From Galbibacter sp035306585 (GTDB lineage Bacteria; Bacteroidota; Bacteroidia; Flavobacteriales; Flavobacteriaceae): a DNA stretch of 7,934 nucleotides. Location of the stretch: the NCBI RefSeq assembly GCF_035306585.1, contig NZ_DATGNU010000114.1, forward strand, positions 1 to 7,934, given 5' to 3'. The notes below the pieces were generated by a model that saw only the letters and a program-made list of their open reading frames with translations, searched no databases and was not told where the DNA came from. A program made the position numbers and the translations under genes. Positions within the stretch are counted from its first letter, which is position 1. The number at the start of each line of letters is the position of its first letter. Below are positions 1 to 6,293 of this stretch, one piece after another.

Positions 1-85
1 GACAAAAGGAGTGAAAATTATTCTCTAGTAAATTAGTAGACTATAAAAAGTTTTATTTAATTTTACCAGCTCAAAATTCCAACGA

Positions 86-415
86 ATGTCTGATATTACG
101 ATTAAGATAAAAGATAGAGATGGTGTGGTACACCAGGTAGATGCGCCCACAGATATGGCCATGAATTTAATGGAGGTTGTACGCTCGTATGAATTGGCTC
201 CTGAGGGAACAATTGGCGTTTGCGGAGGTATGGCCATGTGTGCTTCTTGTCAGTGTTATGTGATCTCTGATCACCAACTACCAGAGATGAGCTATGATGA
301 GGATCTTATGCTAGCCGAGGCGTTTAATGTTAAGGACAATTCGCGTTTAGGATGTCAAATCCAAATCACTGAAGACCTCAATGGTCTTGAGGTGGAATTA
401 GCACCTGAGGTCTAG
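86..415 (+). CDS. Adrenodoxin-type [2Fe-2S] ferredoxin
   Basis: A 109-residue soluble electron carrier with no signal peptide or membrane segment, so cytoplasmic. The cluster ligands are visible as Cys46, Cys52 and Cys55 (C-x5-C-x2-C, in the stretch CGGMAMCASC) and Cys90 (RLGCQI). This spacing and length are those of vertebrate or bacterial adrenodoxin-type ferredoxins rather than plant-type ones. An acidic stretch after the cluster loop (residues 67-78, EMSYDEDLMLAE) corresponds to the region that binds redox partners in this family. A fifth cysteine, Cys57, sits two residues after a ligand. The ATG at 86 gives the full fold; no clear Shine-Dalgarno sequence or TAnnTTTG box precedes it, so it may be co-transcribed with a gene to the left of the window. 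Its reductase or acceptor is not in view, so the pathway it serves (for example iron-sulfur assembly or a monooxygenase) is unknown. The family call is secure; the role is not. Confidence 0.93.
   Translation: MSDITIKIKDRDGVVHQVDAPTDMAMNLMEVVRSYELAPEGTIGVCGGMAMCASCQCYVISDHQLPEMSYDEDLMLAEAFNVKDNSRLGCQIQITEDLNGLEVELAPEV
373..413 (+). repeat. Alternative hairpins at the 3' end of the ferredoxin gene
   Basis: Two mutually exclusive stems share a 5' arm. AGACCTCA (373-380) pairs perfectly with TGAGGTCT (406-413), and ACCTCAA (375-381) pairs with TTGAGGT (387-393) around a 5-base loop. A third small stem, AGGTG (390-394) with CACCT (402-406), is also possible. The longest one reaches the first base of the ferredoxin stop codon, just before the 4-base convergent gap. 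No T-run follows immediately; the nearest T-rich stretch starts about 20 bases later. It may help terminate or protect the mRNA, or may be a by-product of codon choice. Confidence 0.35.
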
Positions 416-419
416 TGAA

Positions 420-1118
420 TTAAAACAATTGCTTTTTCTTAATTTCAAAGAGAATTTCTGAAACAAAACTACTATAGGCAGTAGCCGAAGGGTGTAATTG
501 ATCTTCAGCAACCAAATCAGTATTGGCCAATCCTTGCCTACTGATATCTGTTATGTTAACAAAAGAGATACCATTTGCTGCAGCTATTTTTCTTGCAGCT
601 TCGTTATACTTATTGATAGCAGCACTTATACTAGATGGATCAGAACTACTTTGTCCCTCTGGAGTATAGGCGTAATCTGGTATGGAAATTAAAATCACCT
701 TGTTTTTATCCCCACCAGCGTATTGAACGGCTCTGAGTAATAAATTAGATAAATCGAGCTCATATCCCGCTATATCTTTGTTCTGATATTGATTATTAAC
801 CCCAATAAGAAGCGTTACAAGATCATAGTCGTTCCCTAGTTGCCTTAATCGAAGTCCATTGATTAAGTCTCCACTAGTCCAACCTGTTTGAGCAACAACC
901 TCTGCTTTCACCTTTACCTTTTCCTCTTTGGCTATTCGTTCCATGAGTTGCATCGGAAAACTACAAGATTCGCAAACGCTTTCCCCTTTTGTGTAACTAT
1001 CCCCTAAAGCAAGGTATTTCACAGTTTGCCTTTCTAAATCCAAAGACCCCGGTACCGAAGCTCCTTTACATCCTACAAAAAACGTTACAATTCCTATAAT
1101 AAATACTATTTTTCTCAT
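420..1118 (-). CDS. SGNH/GDSL-family hydrolase, lipoprotein
   Basis: A 232-residue exported esterase/lipase-type hydrolase; the natural ester is unknown. The first 16 residues form a signal peptide (basic MRK, then a hydrophobic stretch) ending in a lipobox FVG-C with lipid-modified Cys17. The residues after it (KGASV) lack the acidic run associated with surface export in Bacteroidota, so a periplasm-facing anchor is inferred. SGNH blocks are visible: GDS with nucleophile Ser41, Gly79 in TGWTSGD, Asn108 in GVNNQ, and Asp206/His209 in DQLHPS. Block III reads GxNN instead of the usual GxND. Cys49 and Cys52 form a CxxC shortly after the nucleophile. In-frame start codons GTG (1121) and ATG (1118) are adjacent; ATG is preferred. 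It is transcribed toward the ferredoxin gene with 4 bases between stops. Family assignment is firm. Confidence 0.9.
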   Translation of the reverse strand: MRKIVFIIGIVTFFVGCKGASVPGSLDLERQTVKYLALGDSYTKGESVCESCSFPMQLMERIAKEEKVKVKAEVVAQTGWTSGDLINGLRLRQLGNDYDLVTLLIGVNNQYQNKDIAGYELDLSNLLLRAVQYAGGDKNKVILISIPDYAYTPEGQSSSDPSSISAAINKYNEAARKIAAANGISFVNITDISRQGLANTDLVAEDQLHPSATAYSSFVSEILFEIKKKQLF

Positions 1119-1156
1119 CACAATATGGTTTCAAACACAATGAATCTGCGTGGAAT

Positions 1157-1185
1157 TTAAACTAAAAGGAATCCAAGTTTTCCAA
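1157..1185 (-). promoter_or_regulatory. Weak promoter candidate for the SGNH lipoprotein gene
   Basis: Read on the minus strand, TTG (1185-1183) is followed after 18 bases by TAGTTTAA (1164-1157), which matches six of eight positions of the Bacteroidota -7 box TAnnTTTG. It would leave a leader of roughly 30 bases before the ATG at 1118. The last two positions of the box do not match, and AT-rich sequence makes chance matches common. Confidence 0.22.
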
Positions 1186-1359
1186 CTAGATCCTCAACTT
1201 TATATGATATCCTAAGAAATAACATCACCAACATATACGTTTGAAATGCTTCTAAAGGACGCCATAGACCCAATTTGTTTTCATAAGCAATTTACCAATA
1301 ATTCAGTAATTTATCCGAAATTTTTTACTTTTTGTTAAACCAAAGGAGCCCTTCGGCCG

Positions 1360-1394
1360 GTGATTAAAAAACATGACATCCTAGCGTTAATCAC
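1360..1394. repeat. 8-bp inverted repeat downstream of the phosphoesterase gene
   Basis: GTGATTAA (1360-1367) is a perfect reverse complement of TTAATCAC (1387-1394), with 19 bases between. It begins about 28 bases beyond the stop codon of the minus-strand phosphoesterase gene. On that strand the right-hand arm is preceded by a T6 run, which therefore lies inside the loop rather than after the stem, so it is not a classical intrinsic terminator. It could be a weak terminator, a protein-binding site or chance. Confidence 0.35.
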
Positions 1395-1422
1395 AAAAGG
1401 ACTACGTATTGGAAGTGGTTTA

Positions 1423-2322
1423 TTATAGAACTTTTTGATAATCACTTAATTTCCTCGGGCCTTCTAAAACAGTGCGTACCACCTGCAAAAATCCTTGATC
1501 AGTTGTATCCACATACCATTTCACAAGACAAATGGTTCCTTGTTCTATTTCAATACCTGTAATACTACGAGGGAAGACACAACTCCCGTCATTAAAAAAT
1601 GGTATTTCGCCAGGTTCGGGAAATCTCGGTCTATGGGTATGACCAGTAATGGTCATTATAGAATTATTTTTTAAAATCCATTTCTTAATTCGTCTTTCGA
1701 CTCTATATAATTCTTTGTTATTCTTTGCAGGACTAGTAGGATCTGATATTCCTACAACTTGCAAAGGTCTCCACAATATTTGAACCATCAATCTACTAAG
1801 CGGCCAAAATCGATGGTTCCACCAATCGGCCTGATGTCCATGAGCCATGAAGATCTCTTGGCCTGTATCAGTATGGCGAAGCAGGAGTGCCTCGTGATAC
1901 TTAAGCCCTGGCATTAATGGAACTTGCTTTCCAGAATTGGGGTCTCTCCAGCTATCATAATGCTTTTTTATCTCATGTTGGCTATTGTAGATCAAGTCAT
2001 GATTACCATAAACCATATGTAATCGGTTTTCATCATGAAATTCCTTCAAGAGTAGAAAAATATTCTTATGTGCCTCGAAAATATTTTTAAAATGTATGTT
2101 TTCCCATAGTTCATTACCATCACCTAATTCAATATACGTAAAACCCTGTTTATGGTATTCCTTCAAAGCGTGGAAATAGGTGTTTCTATTATTGGCAAAA
2201 TCATCGGCAAAGCTATTATCTCCTCTATGGCAGTCACTGAAAATAATGAATTTCGAGTGATCGTCAAAAGGGATCGTAACGGCGTTGCTAAAGGCCTTAT
2301 TAAAGCGAACTTCTGTCGACAT
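1423..2322 (-). CDS. Calcineurin-like metallophosphoesterase
   Basis: A 299-residue two-metal phosphoesterase with no signal peptide, so probably cytoplasmic. The metal-site motifs occur in the family order: Asp30-x-His32 (FSDCHRGD), Gly67-Asp68 (LGDGNELW), Gly106-Asn107-His108-Asp109, a histidine in the AHGH segment (161-163), and Gly227-His228-Thr-His230. A cap-like insertion rich in Trp, Arg and Leu spans about 167-215 between the last two motifs. The overall pattern recalls UDP-2,3-diacylglucosamine pyrophosphatase-like (LpxH-type) enzymes, but the longer chain and different second motif stop me assigning that function; the substrate is unknown. The start is the ATG at 2322, eight codons before the F-N-K-A-F stretch and about 30 residues before the first motif. 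It is a single-gene unit, bounded upstream by a strong terminator and downstream by a 304-base gap. Confidence 0.88.
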   Translation of the reverse strand: MSTEVRFNKAFSNAVTIPFDDHSKFIIFSDCHRGDNSFADDFANNRNTYFHALKEYHKQGFTYIELGDGNELWENIHFKNIFEAHKNIFLLLKEFHDENRLHMVYGNHDLIYNSQHEIKKHYDSWRDPNSGKQVPLMPGLKYHEALLLRHTDTGQEIFMAHGHQADWWNHRFWPLSRLMVQILWRPLQVVGISDPTSPAKNNKELYRVERRIKKWILKNNSIMTITGHTHRPRFPEPGEIPFFNDGSCVFPRSITGIEIEQGTICLVKWYVDTTDQGFLQVVRTVLEGPRKLSDYQKVL

Positions 2323-2330
2323 AGTATCTG

Positions 2331-2363
2331 TAAATGTAAAGAAAAAAGATGCTACGCGGCCAA
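2331..2363 (-). promoter_or_regulatory. Promoter candidate for the phosphoesterase gene
   Basis: On the minus strand, TTG (2363-2361) is followed after 22 bases by TACATTTA (2338-2331), seven of eight matches to TAnnTTTG with a final A in place of G. Its closeness to the ATG at 2322 would give an almost leaderless mRNA, which weakens the call. A promoter is expected here because the terminator at 2419-2443 should stop transcription from the upstream gene. Confidence 0.27.
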
Positions 2364-2418
2364 AATTTTTAATCTAAATCATCCTATAAGCTCTGTTTTA
2401 CCGGCCTTTATAAATTGA

Positions 2419-2443
2419 AGGACCGAGGTAAAACCTCGGTCCT
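2419..2443 (-). terminator. Intrinsic terminator of the peptidase operon
   Basis: A perfect 10-bp stem, AGGACCGAGG (2419-2428) with CCTCGGTCCT (2434-2443), encloses a 5-base loop. It begins 30 bases past the stop codon of the minus-strand dipeptidyl peptidase gene. On the minus strand the stem is preceded by an AAAAG run and followed by the moderately T-rich TTCAATTTATAA. The plus-strand side has CTCTTTTG, so it may act in both directions. It separates the peptidase pair from the phosphoesterase gene. Confidence 0.85.
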
Positions 2444-2472
2444 CTTTTGTAAAAACAACACTATTATTCTAG

Positions 2473-4710
2473 TTATTCTTTGTTATGTTCTAACAGATAA
2501 TTAGAAATCAGTGTGTAAAGATGCATGGAGGTATTTTCACCTTCATAAATACCGTGCGAACGATTGGGATATGACATCATGTCAAATTGTTTGTTATTAC
2601 GAATTAATTCATTGATCAAATATTCTGCATTTTGATAATGCACATTATCATCCCCAGTGCCATGAATTAAAAGTAGATTCCCTTCCAAGTTTTTTGCATA
2701 GGTCACAGGTGATCCCGCGATATAGCCTTTCATGTTTTCAGTGGAGAGTCCCATGTAACGCTCCTGATATACATTATTATAGAGCAATTGGTTAGAAACA
2801 GGAGCAATTGAAATACCTGTTTGATAAAGCTCAGGATATTTAAACATGAGGTTCAGGGTCATTGAACCTCCACCACTCCATCCCCATACTGAAATTCTTT
2901 CCTTATCAACAAAAGGCCATTTGATGACTTGTTTGGCTGCAAGGGCCTGATCACGCGTATTAATTACTCCTACCTTTTTGTAAATAGATTTTCGCCACTG
3001 ACTCCCTTTTAGAGACGGCGTACCTCGATTATCCATTTTTATTATCACAAAGCCTTTGCTGGCTAAATAAATATCGAACATCCCAATCCAACTATCAGTC
3101 GCCATTTGTCCCCATGGTTCACCATATACATTAAAGACAATAGGGTACTTTTTATTTGGGTCAAAGTCCACTGGCTTAGTGATGCGTCCATCAATCTCTA
3201 TACCTTCCTCGGTGGTGACTTTAAAAAAAGATGTCTTAGGTAGTTCCAATTCTGCTAACGACTCTTTTAAATGATCATTGGTTACTAATTTTGAAACAAG
3301 TTGGTGTCCCGGTAAACGCACTAGTTGTACGCTAGGTGGCATTTCAGTATTACTATGATTATGAATAGCATATTTTCCATTTGGTGATATATCATACGTA
3401 TTAACCCCACGATAGTCCTTTGGGGTCACCCTTTTTAATTTTCCTTTTCCATTTAATGGTACACTGTATAAATAGCGCTGTGTTGCGTTATAAGGAGAAG
3501 CACTAAAATATAATTCCTGATCTGAAAGGGCATAGATGGCAGCTACATCATAGGTTCCAGGTGTTAACAAGATTTTCTCACCAGTGGCTATACTTATTTT
3601 GTATACATGACGCCATGCATCGCCTTCAGTCATTCGCAAAAAGTATTTGTTGGAATCTGTCAAAAGCAGGTCATTTCCTCCCCAGTGATTTGAAGAAATA
3701 TCTGGGTATCGCAAATCCACCCATGCACTGTGGTTTTCGGTATACACTTTTTTGAGTTCACCTGAATTTACTTGATAACTGTAGACAATAAGCTGATTTT
3801 GCTTTCTATTGATTTGTTGGATAAGCAATAAATCTTTACTCACCCACTGCATACCAGGTAAGTAATGTTGTACGGGATCTCCAGGAATGGGTATCCAGTG
3901 GTTCGCTCCATCTTTAGTGTTTATGATACCTACCTTAGCTTTGGAAGGGGATTGCCCAACTTTTGGATACTGGATAGGGATAGGTTTTGAATACAACGAA
4001 TCCGTCGTATTTATCATATAGAAGGTTCCTGTCTGGGAGGCATCTAATTGCCAAAACGCAATATGTTCATCATCAGAACTCCAGGAAAACCCATCTCGCA
4101 TTCCAAATTCTTCTTCGTACACCCAATCAAAAGTTCCGTTAATATGAGTAGTACTTCCATCTGAGGTAAGTTGTTTTGTGGTCCCGGTATCTAATTGCTC
4201 GATGTAAATATTAAAATCATGTACGTAGGCCACTTTATGACTGTCATTGGAAAATTTTGCAAACATCAGTGAGGATGCTGGAAATTGCTTCCCGATCTGA
4301 CTGAGTTTGGATTCCTTAAAATCATACAACCAATAATCACCTCTGGTATTAGAGCGCCATACTTTACGTGAATTTGTGAAAATCAACACCTTGGTATTAT
4401 CATCACTCAAACTAAAAGCCTCCACATTTAAAGCTTTTGTAGCACCTATAGGAGTAAGCGCCTGTGAAGATAGAAATATACTTTCATTACCATTTTTACT
4501 AGAATGTTTAATCAGTTGACTTTCTTTATTCTTGTTGTGAGCAATGGTGATATAAGCCTCCCCTTGCGAGATCCAAAATACTTGACTTTGGTAATCACTG
4601 CTGTATTTGGAGGAGTTATATATGGCCTCTAAACTAAGTTCCTCTTGCGCATAAGCCAACAGGTTACTTAGCACGAGAATACAGATGAGGTATTTGAATT
4701 TGAATGACAT
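2473..4710 (-). CDS. S9B dipeptidyl peptidase IV-like serine peptidase, exported
   Basis: A 745-residue prolyl oligopeptidase-family enzyme predicted to remove Xaa-Pro (or Xaa-Ala) dipeptides from peptide N-termini outside the cytoplasm. Residues 1-21 form a signal peptide (SFKFKY, then a hydrophobic core, ending AYA-Q). Residues about 30-485 are the beta-propeller. They contain DWVYEEE (195-201), whose last two glutamates match the pair that binds the substrate amino group in DPP IV. Residues about 490-745 are the alpha/beta hydrolase, with Ser612 in GWSGGG, Asp687 in HGTGDDNVH and His719 in NRSHG. The length is normal for S9B. The nucleophile elbow has Gly where mammalian DPP IV has Tyr (GWSYGG). 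The ATG at 4710 opens directly on the signal peptide. The gene follows the Xaa-Pro aminopeptidase gene by 23 bases with no promoter box between, so co-transcription is likely. Confidence 0.94.
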   Translation of the reverse strand: MSFKFKYLICILVLSNLLAYAQEELSLEAIYNSSKYSSDYQSQVFWISQGEAYITIAHNKNKESQLIKHSSKNGNESIFLSSQALTPIGATKALNVEAFSLSDDNTKVLIFTNSRKVWRSNTRGDYWLYDFKESKLSQIGKQFPASSLMFAKFSNDSHKVAYVHDFNIYIEQLDTGTTKQLTSDGSTTHINGTFDWVYEEEFGMRDGFSWSSDDEHIAFWQLDASQTGTFYMINTTDSLYSKPIPIQYPKVGQSPSKAKVGIINTKDGANHWIPIPGDPVQHYLPGMQWVSKDLLLIQQINRKQNQLIVYSYQVNSGELKKVYTENHSAWVDLRYPDISSNHWGGNDLLLTDSNKYFLRMTEGDAWRHVYKISIATGEKILLTPGTYDVAAIYALSDQELYFSASPYNATQRYLYSVPLNGKGKLKRVTPKDYRGVNTYDISPNGKYAIHNHSNTEMPPSVQLVRLPGHQLVSKLVTNDHLKESLAELELPKTSFFKVTTEEGIEIDGRITKPVDFDPNKKYPIVFNVYGEPWGQMATDSWIGMFDIYLASKGFVIIKMDNRGTPSLKGSQWRKSIYKKVGVINTRDQALAAKQVIKWPFVDKERISVWGWSGGGSMTLNLMFKYPELYQTGISIAPVSNQLLYNNVYQERYMGLSTENMKGYIAGSPVTYAKNLEGNLLLIHGTGDDNVHYQNAEYLINELIRNNKQFDMMSYPNRSHGIYEGENTSMHLYTLISNYLLEHNKE

Positions 4711-4733
4711 CTTAAATGAAACGTCTTTTTATT

Positions 4734-6128
4734 TTACTTTTGTTTCGAGGTATTTATCAACTCTTCAACGTCTGAGACTGTTTTAGCCAATGGATCACCT
4801 AACAATTCACTTGATGTTGATGTAATTAAAAAGTCCTCTTCGATGCGTATTCCTCCAAAATTTTTAAACTTCTCCACTTGGTTATAGTTGATAAATTCAC
4901 TTAACTTTTGTTCTGCCTTCCATGCATCTATTAGGTAAGGATTGAAATACAACCCTGGCTCAACGGTGATTACAAAGCCTTCTTGAAGTTCTTTTCCGAG
5001 CCTTAGGGATCGTAATCCAAAAGTATCACTTTTCTTCAGGGTCTCTGTATAGCCTACATAAGGTTCGCCTAGATTTTCCATATCGTGCACATCGAGTCCC
5101 ATCATATGTCCTAAACCACATTGAAAAAACAACGTATGGGCTCCTCTTAACACAGCTTCCTGAGTATCTCCCTTGAGAAGACCTAAACCTTTCAAACCTT
5201 CCACTAATCTTGCTGAGGCTAGTAAATGCACATCTAAGAATTTTATTCCAGGTTTTAATGCCTCAATGGCCTTGTTATGTGCATCTAGAACGATGTTATA
5301 TACTTGCTTTTGCAATTCGGTAAATCGTTCTGCAACGGGAAATGTTCGTGTCATATCTCCTGCATAACCCATGGCAGTTTCTGCTCCACAATCACATAAA
5401 ACAAGTTCTCCATTGTCGAGCCTCTTTTCAGAGGCATGATTGTGCAAGTATTGTCCATTGGTGGTCAGTATTATTGGAAAAGATATATTGCCGCCTCCTC
5501 CAATAGCAATTGCTTGTAGCTCCCCTGCAATCTGCTTTTCAGTCTTTCCTGCTCTTCCATTTTGTATGGCATAGGTGTGCATTTTCGCAGTAATATTCAC
5601 GGCCTTATGTAATTGCGCTACTTCTTCTGGTTGCTTAATCTCACGTTGTTTAACAACGGCTTTTATCAAGTCAATTGAACACTTCTCATACACCTCAGCT
5701 ATAGCGATACCAAGAAGTTCATGCAGCGCTACACTTGTTTCACTTCTATATGGTGGTAAGTAATGAATTTGATCCTCGGTGGTCTTAGCCAGGTAATCGG
5801 CTAATTGATTTAAAGGTTTTATAGTCTTAATCCCTGCAGCCTCTGCGAGTTCTCTAAGTGGAGTAGTTGGTCCAATCCAAACTATTTCTTCGGGAGTGGG
5901 ATCGTTTCCAAAAAGTATTTCTTGATCCGCCTCAATGTCAATTACAAAATAAATATCTGGAATATTAATTCCTGTATAATATAAAAAAGTACTATCCTGC
6001 CGAAAAGGGTACCAGTTGTCTTTAAAATTCATTCCACTTTCACCATTTCCCGGAAACAAGACTGTTCCTTTTCTTAAATTGTTTTTTAGTGCAGCTCTTC
6101 TACTGATATAAACATTTTGTGAAAACAT
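4734..6128 (-). CDS. pepP: M24B Xaa-Pro aminopeptidase (aminopeptidase P family)
   Basis: A 464-residue cytoplasmic metallopeptidase that hydrolyses the bond between an N-terminal residue and proline. Residues about 1-150 form the aminopeptidase P N-terminal domain, with the typical FRQDSTFLYYTG segment (42-53). The pita-bread catalytic domain follows from about 165. All five metal ligands are visible: Asp246 (VLCDCG), Asp258 (AGDMTRTFP), His341 (GLGHMMGLDVHD), Glu390 (TVEPGLYF) and Glu430 (GGIRIEED). His229 (LHNH) and His348 match active-site histidines of E. coli PepP. Compared with that enzyme, extra residues lie between His341 and Glu390 and between Glu390 and Glu430, so prolidase-type activity on dipeptides cannot be excluded. 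There is no signal peptide. It is the first gene of the probable operon with the dipeptidyl peptidase, which would supply Xaa-Pro substrates. Confidence 0.92.
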   Translation of the reverse strand: MFSQNVYISRRAALKNNLRKGTVLFPGNGESGMNFKDNWYPFRQDSTFLYYTGINIPDIYFVIDIEADQEILFGNDPTPEEIVWIGPTTPLRELAEAAGIKTIKPLNQLADYLAKTTEDQIHYLPPYRSETSVALHELLGIAIAEVYEKCSIDLIKAVVKQREIKQPEEVAQLHKAVNITAKMHTYAIQNGRAGKTEKQIAGELQAIAIGGGGNISFPIILTTNGQYLHNHASEKRLDNGELVLCDCGAETAMGYAGDMTRTFPVAERFTELQKQVYNIVLDAHNKAIEALKPGIKFLDVHLLASARLVEGLKGLGLLKGDTQEAVLRGAHTLFFQCGLGHMMGLDVHDMENLGEPYVGYTETLKKSDTFGLRSLRLGKELQEGFVITVEPGLYFNPYLIDAWKAEQKLSEFINYNQVEKFKNFGGIRIEEDFLITSTSSELLGDPLAKTVSDVEELINTSKQK

Positions 6129-6148
6129 TCCTATTTAATTTATAGATC

Positions 6149-6179
6149 CAAATTTGATAATTATTGATAGATATTACAA
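6149..6179 (-). promoter_or_regulatory. Promoter candidate for the peptidase operon
   Basis: On the minus strand, TTG (6179-6177) is followed after 20 bases by CAAATTTG (6156-6149), seven of eight matches to the Bacteroidota -7 box TAnnTTTG, with C for the first T. It would start transcription about 15 bases before the ATG at 6128. It lies downstream of the neighbouring gene's terminator, where a promoter is expected. The box is also a perfect palindrome. Confidence 0.45.
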
Positions 6180-6231
6180 TTTTTTATCTAAAACTGGATA
6201 ATATCCTACCAATATGTGATAATATTAAAAC

Positions 6232-6252
6232 GCTCCCTGAGTTCAAGGGAGC
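6232..6252 (-). terminator. Intrinsic terminator of the M20 dipeptidase gene
   Basis: GCTCCCT (6232-6238) pairs perfectly with AGGGAGC (6246-6252) around a 7-base loop. On the minus strand the stem is followed by GTTTTAATATT, a fair T-rich tail. It lies about 40 bases past the dipeptidase stop codon and upstream of the aminopeptidase promoter, so it should insulate the two units. Confidence 0.78.
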
Positions 6253-6277
6253 ACTTAAAATGGTACTTTTTATATAT

Positions 6278-6293
6278 TAACGCTCAGGCGTTA
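6278..6293 (-). repeat. Short hairpin containing the dipeptidase stop codon
   Basis: TAACGC (6278-6283) and GCGTTA (6288-6293) form a perfect 6-bp stem around a TCAG tetraloop (CTGA on the minus strand). On the minus strand the first three bases of the stem are the TAA stop codon of the M20 dipeptidase gene. It is followed by an A/T-rich stretch and then by the larger terminator hairpin. It may stabilise the mRNA 3' end or be part of a tandem terminator. Confidence 0.4.

Larger units (their letters stand above)
1119..1422. other. Intergenic stretch without a convincing gene
   Basis: This 304-base gap lies downstream of the phosphoesterase gene and upstream of the SGNH gene. The only plus-strand reading frames are short (about 30 codons from the ATG at 1246 and about 22 codons from a GTG at 1360) and resemble no family I know. 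It contains a weak promoter candidate for the SGNH gene and an inverted repeat at 1360-1394. A perfect TACGTTTG box occurs on the plus strand at 1236-1243, but no TTG lies at the right distance and there is no gene for it to drive. No RNA gene is recognised. Confidence 0.6.

Noticed and set aside
1..36. Possible tail of a gene entering from the left, reading DKRSENYSLVN then TAG in frame 1
   Set aside because: Eleven codons are too few to recognise, and the other two frames also stop within 28 bases. An upstream ferredoxin-linked gene is plausible but cannot be supported from here.
1236..1338. TACGTTTG box plus a 30-codon plus-strand ORF from the ATG at 1246
   Set aside because: The box would start transcription at or after the ATG, no TTG lies at the proper distance, and the peptide resembles nothing known.
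1342..1425. AAAGGAG followed by a 22-codon frame from GTG at 1360
   Set aside because: The spacing of 11 bases is long, the start is a GTG, the phylum rarely uses Shine-Dalgarno sequences, and the frame overlaps an inverted repeat.
2152..2418. 88-codon plus-strand ORF opposite the phosphoesterase start
   Set aside because: Most of it is antisense to a well-supported gene, its composition is unlike a protein family, and it runs to the terminator hairpin by chance.
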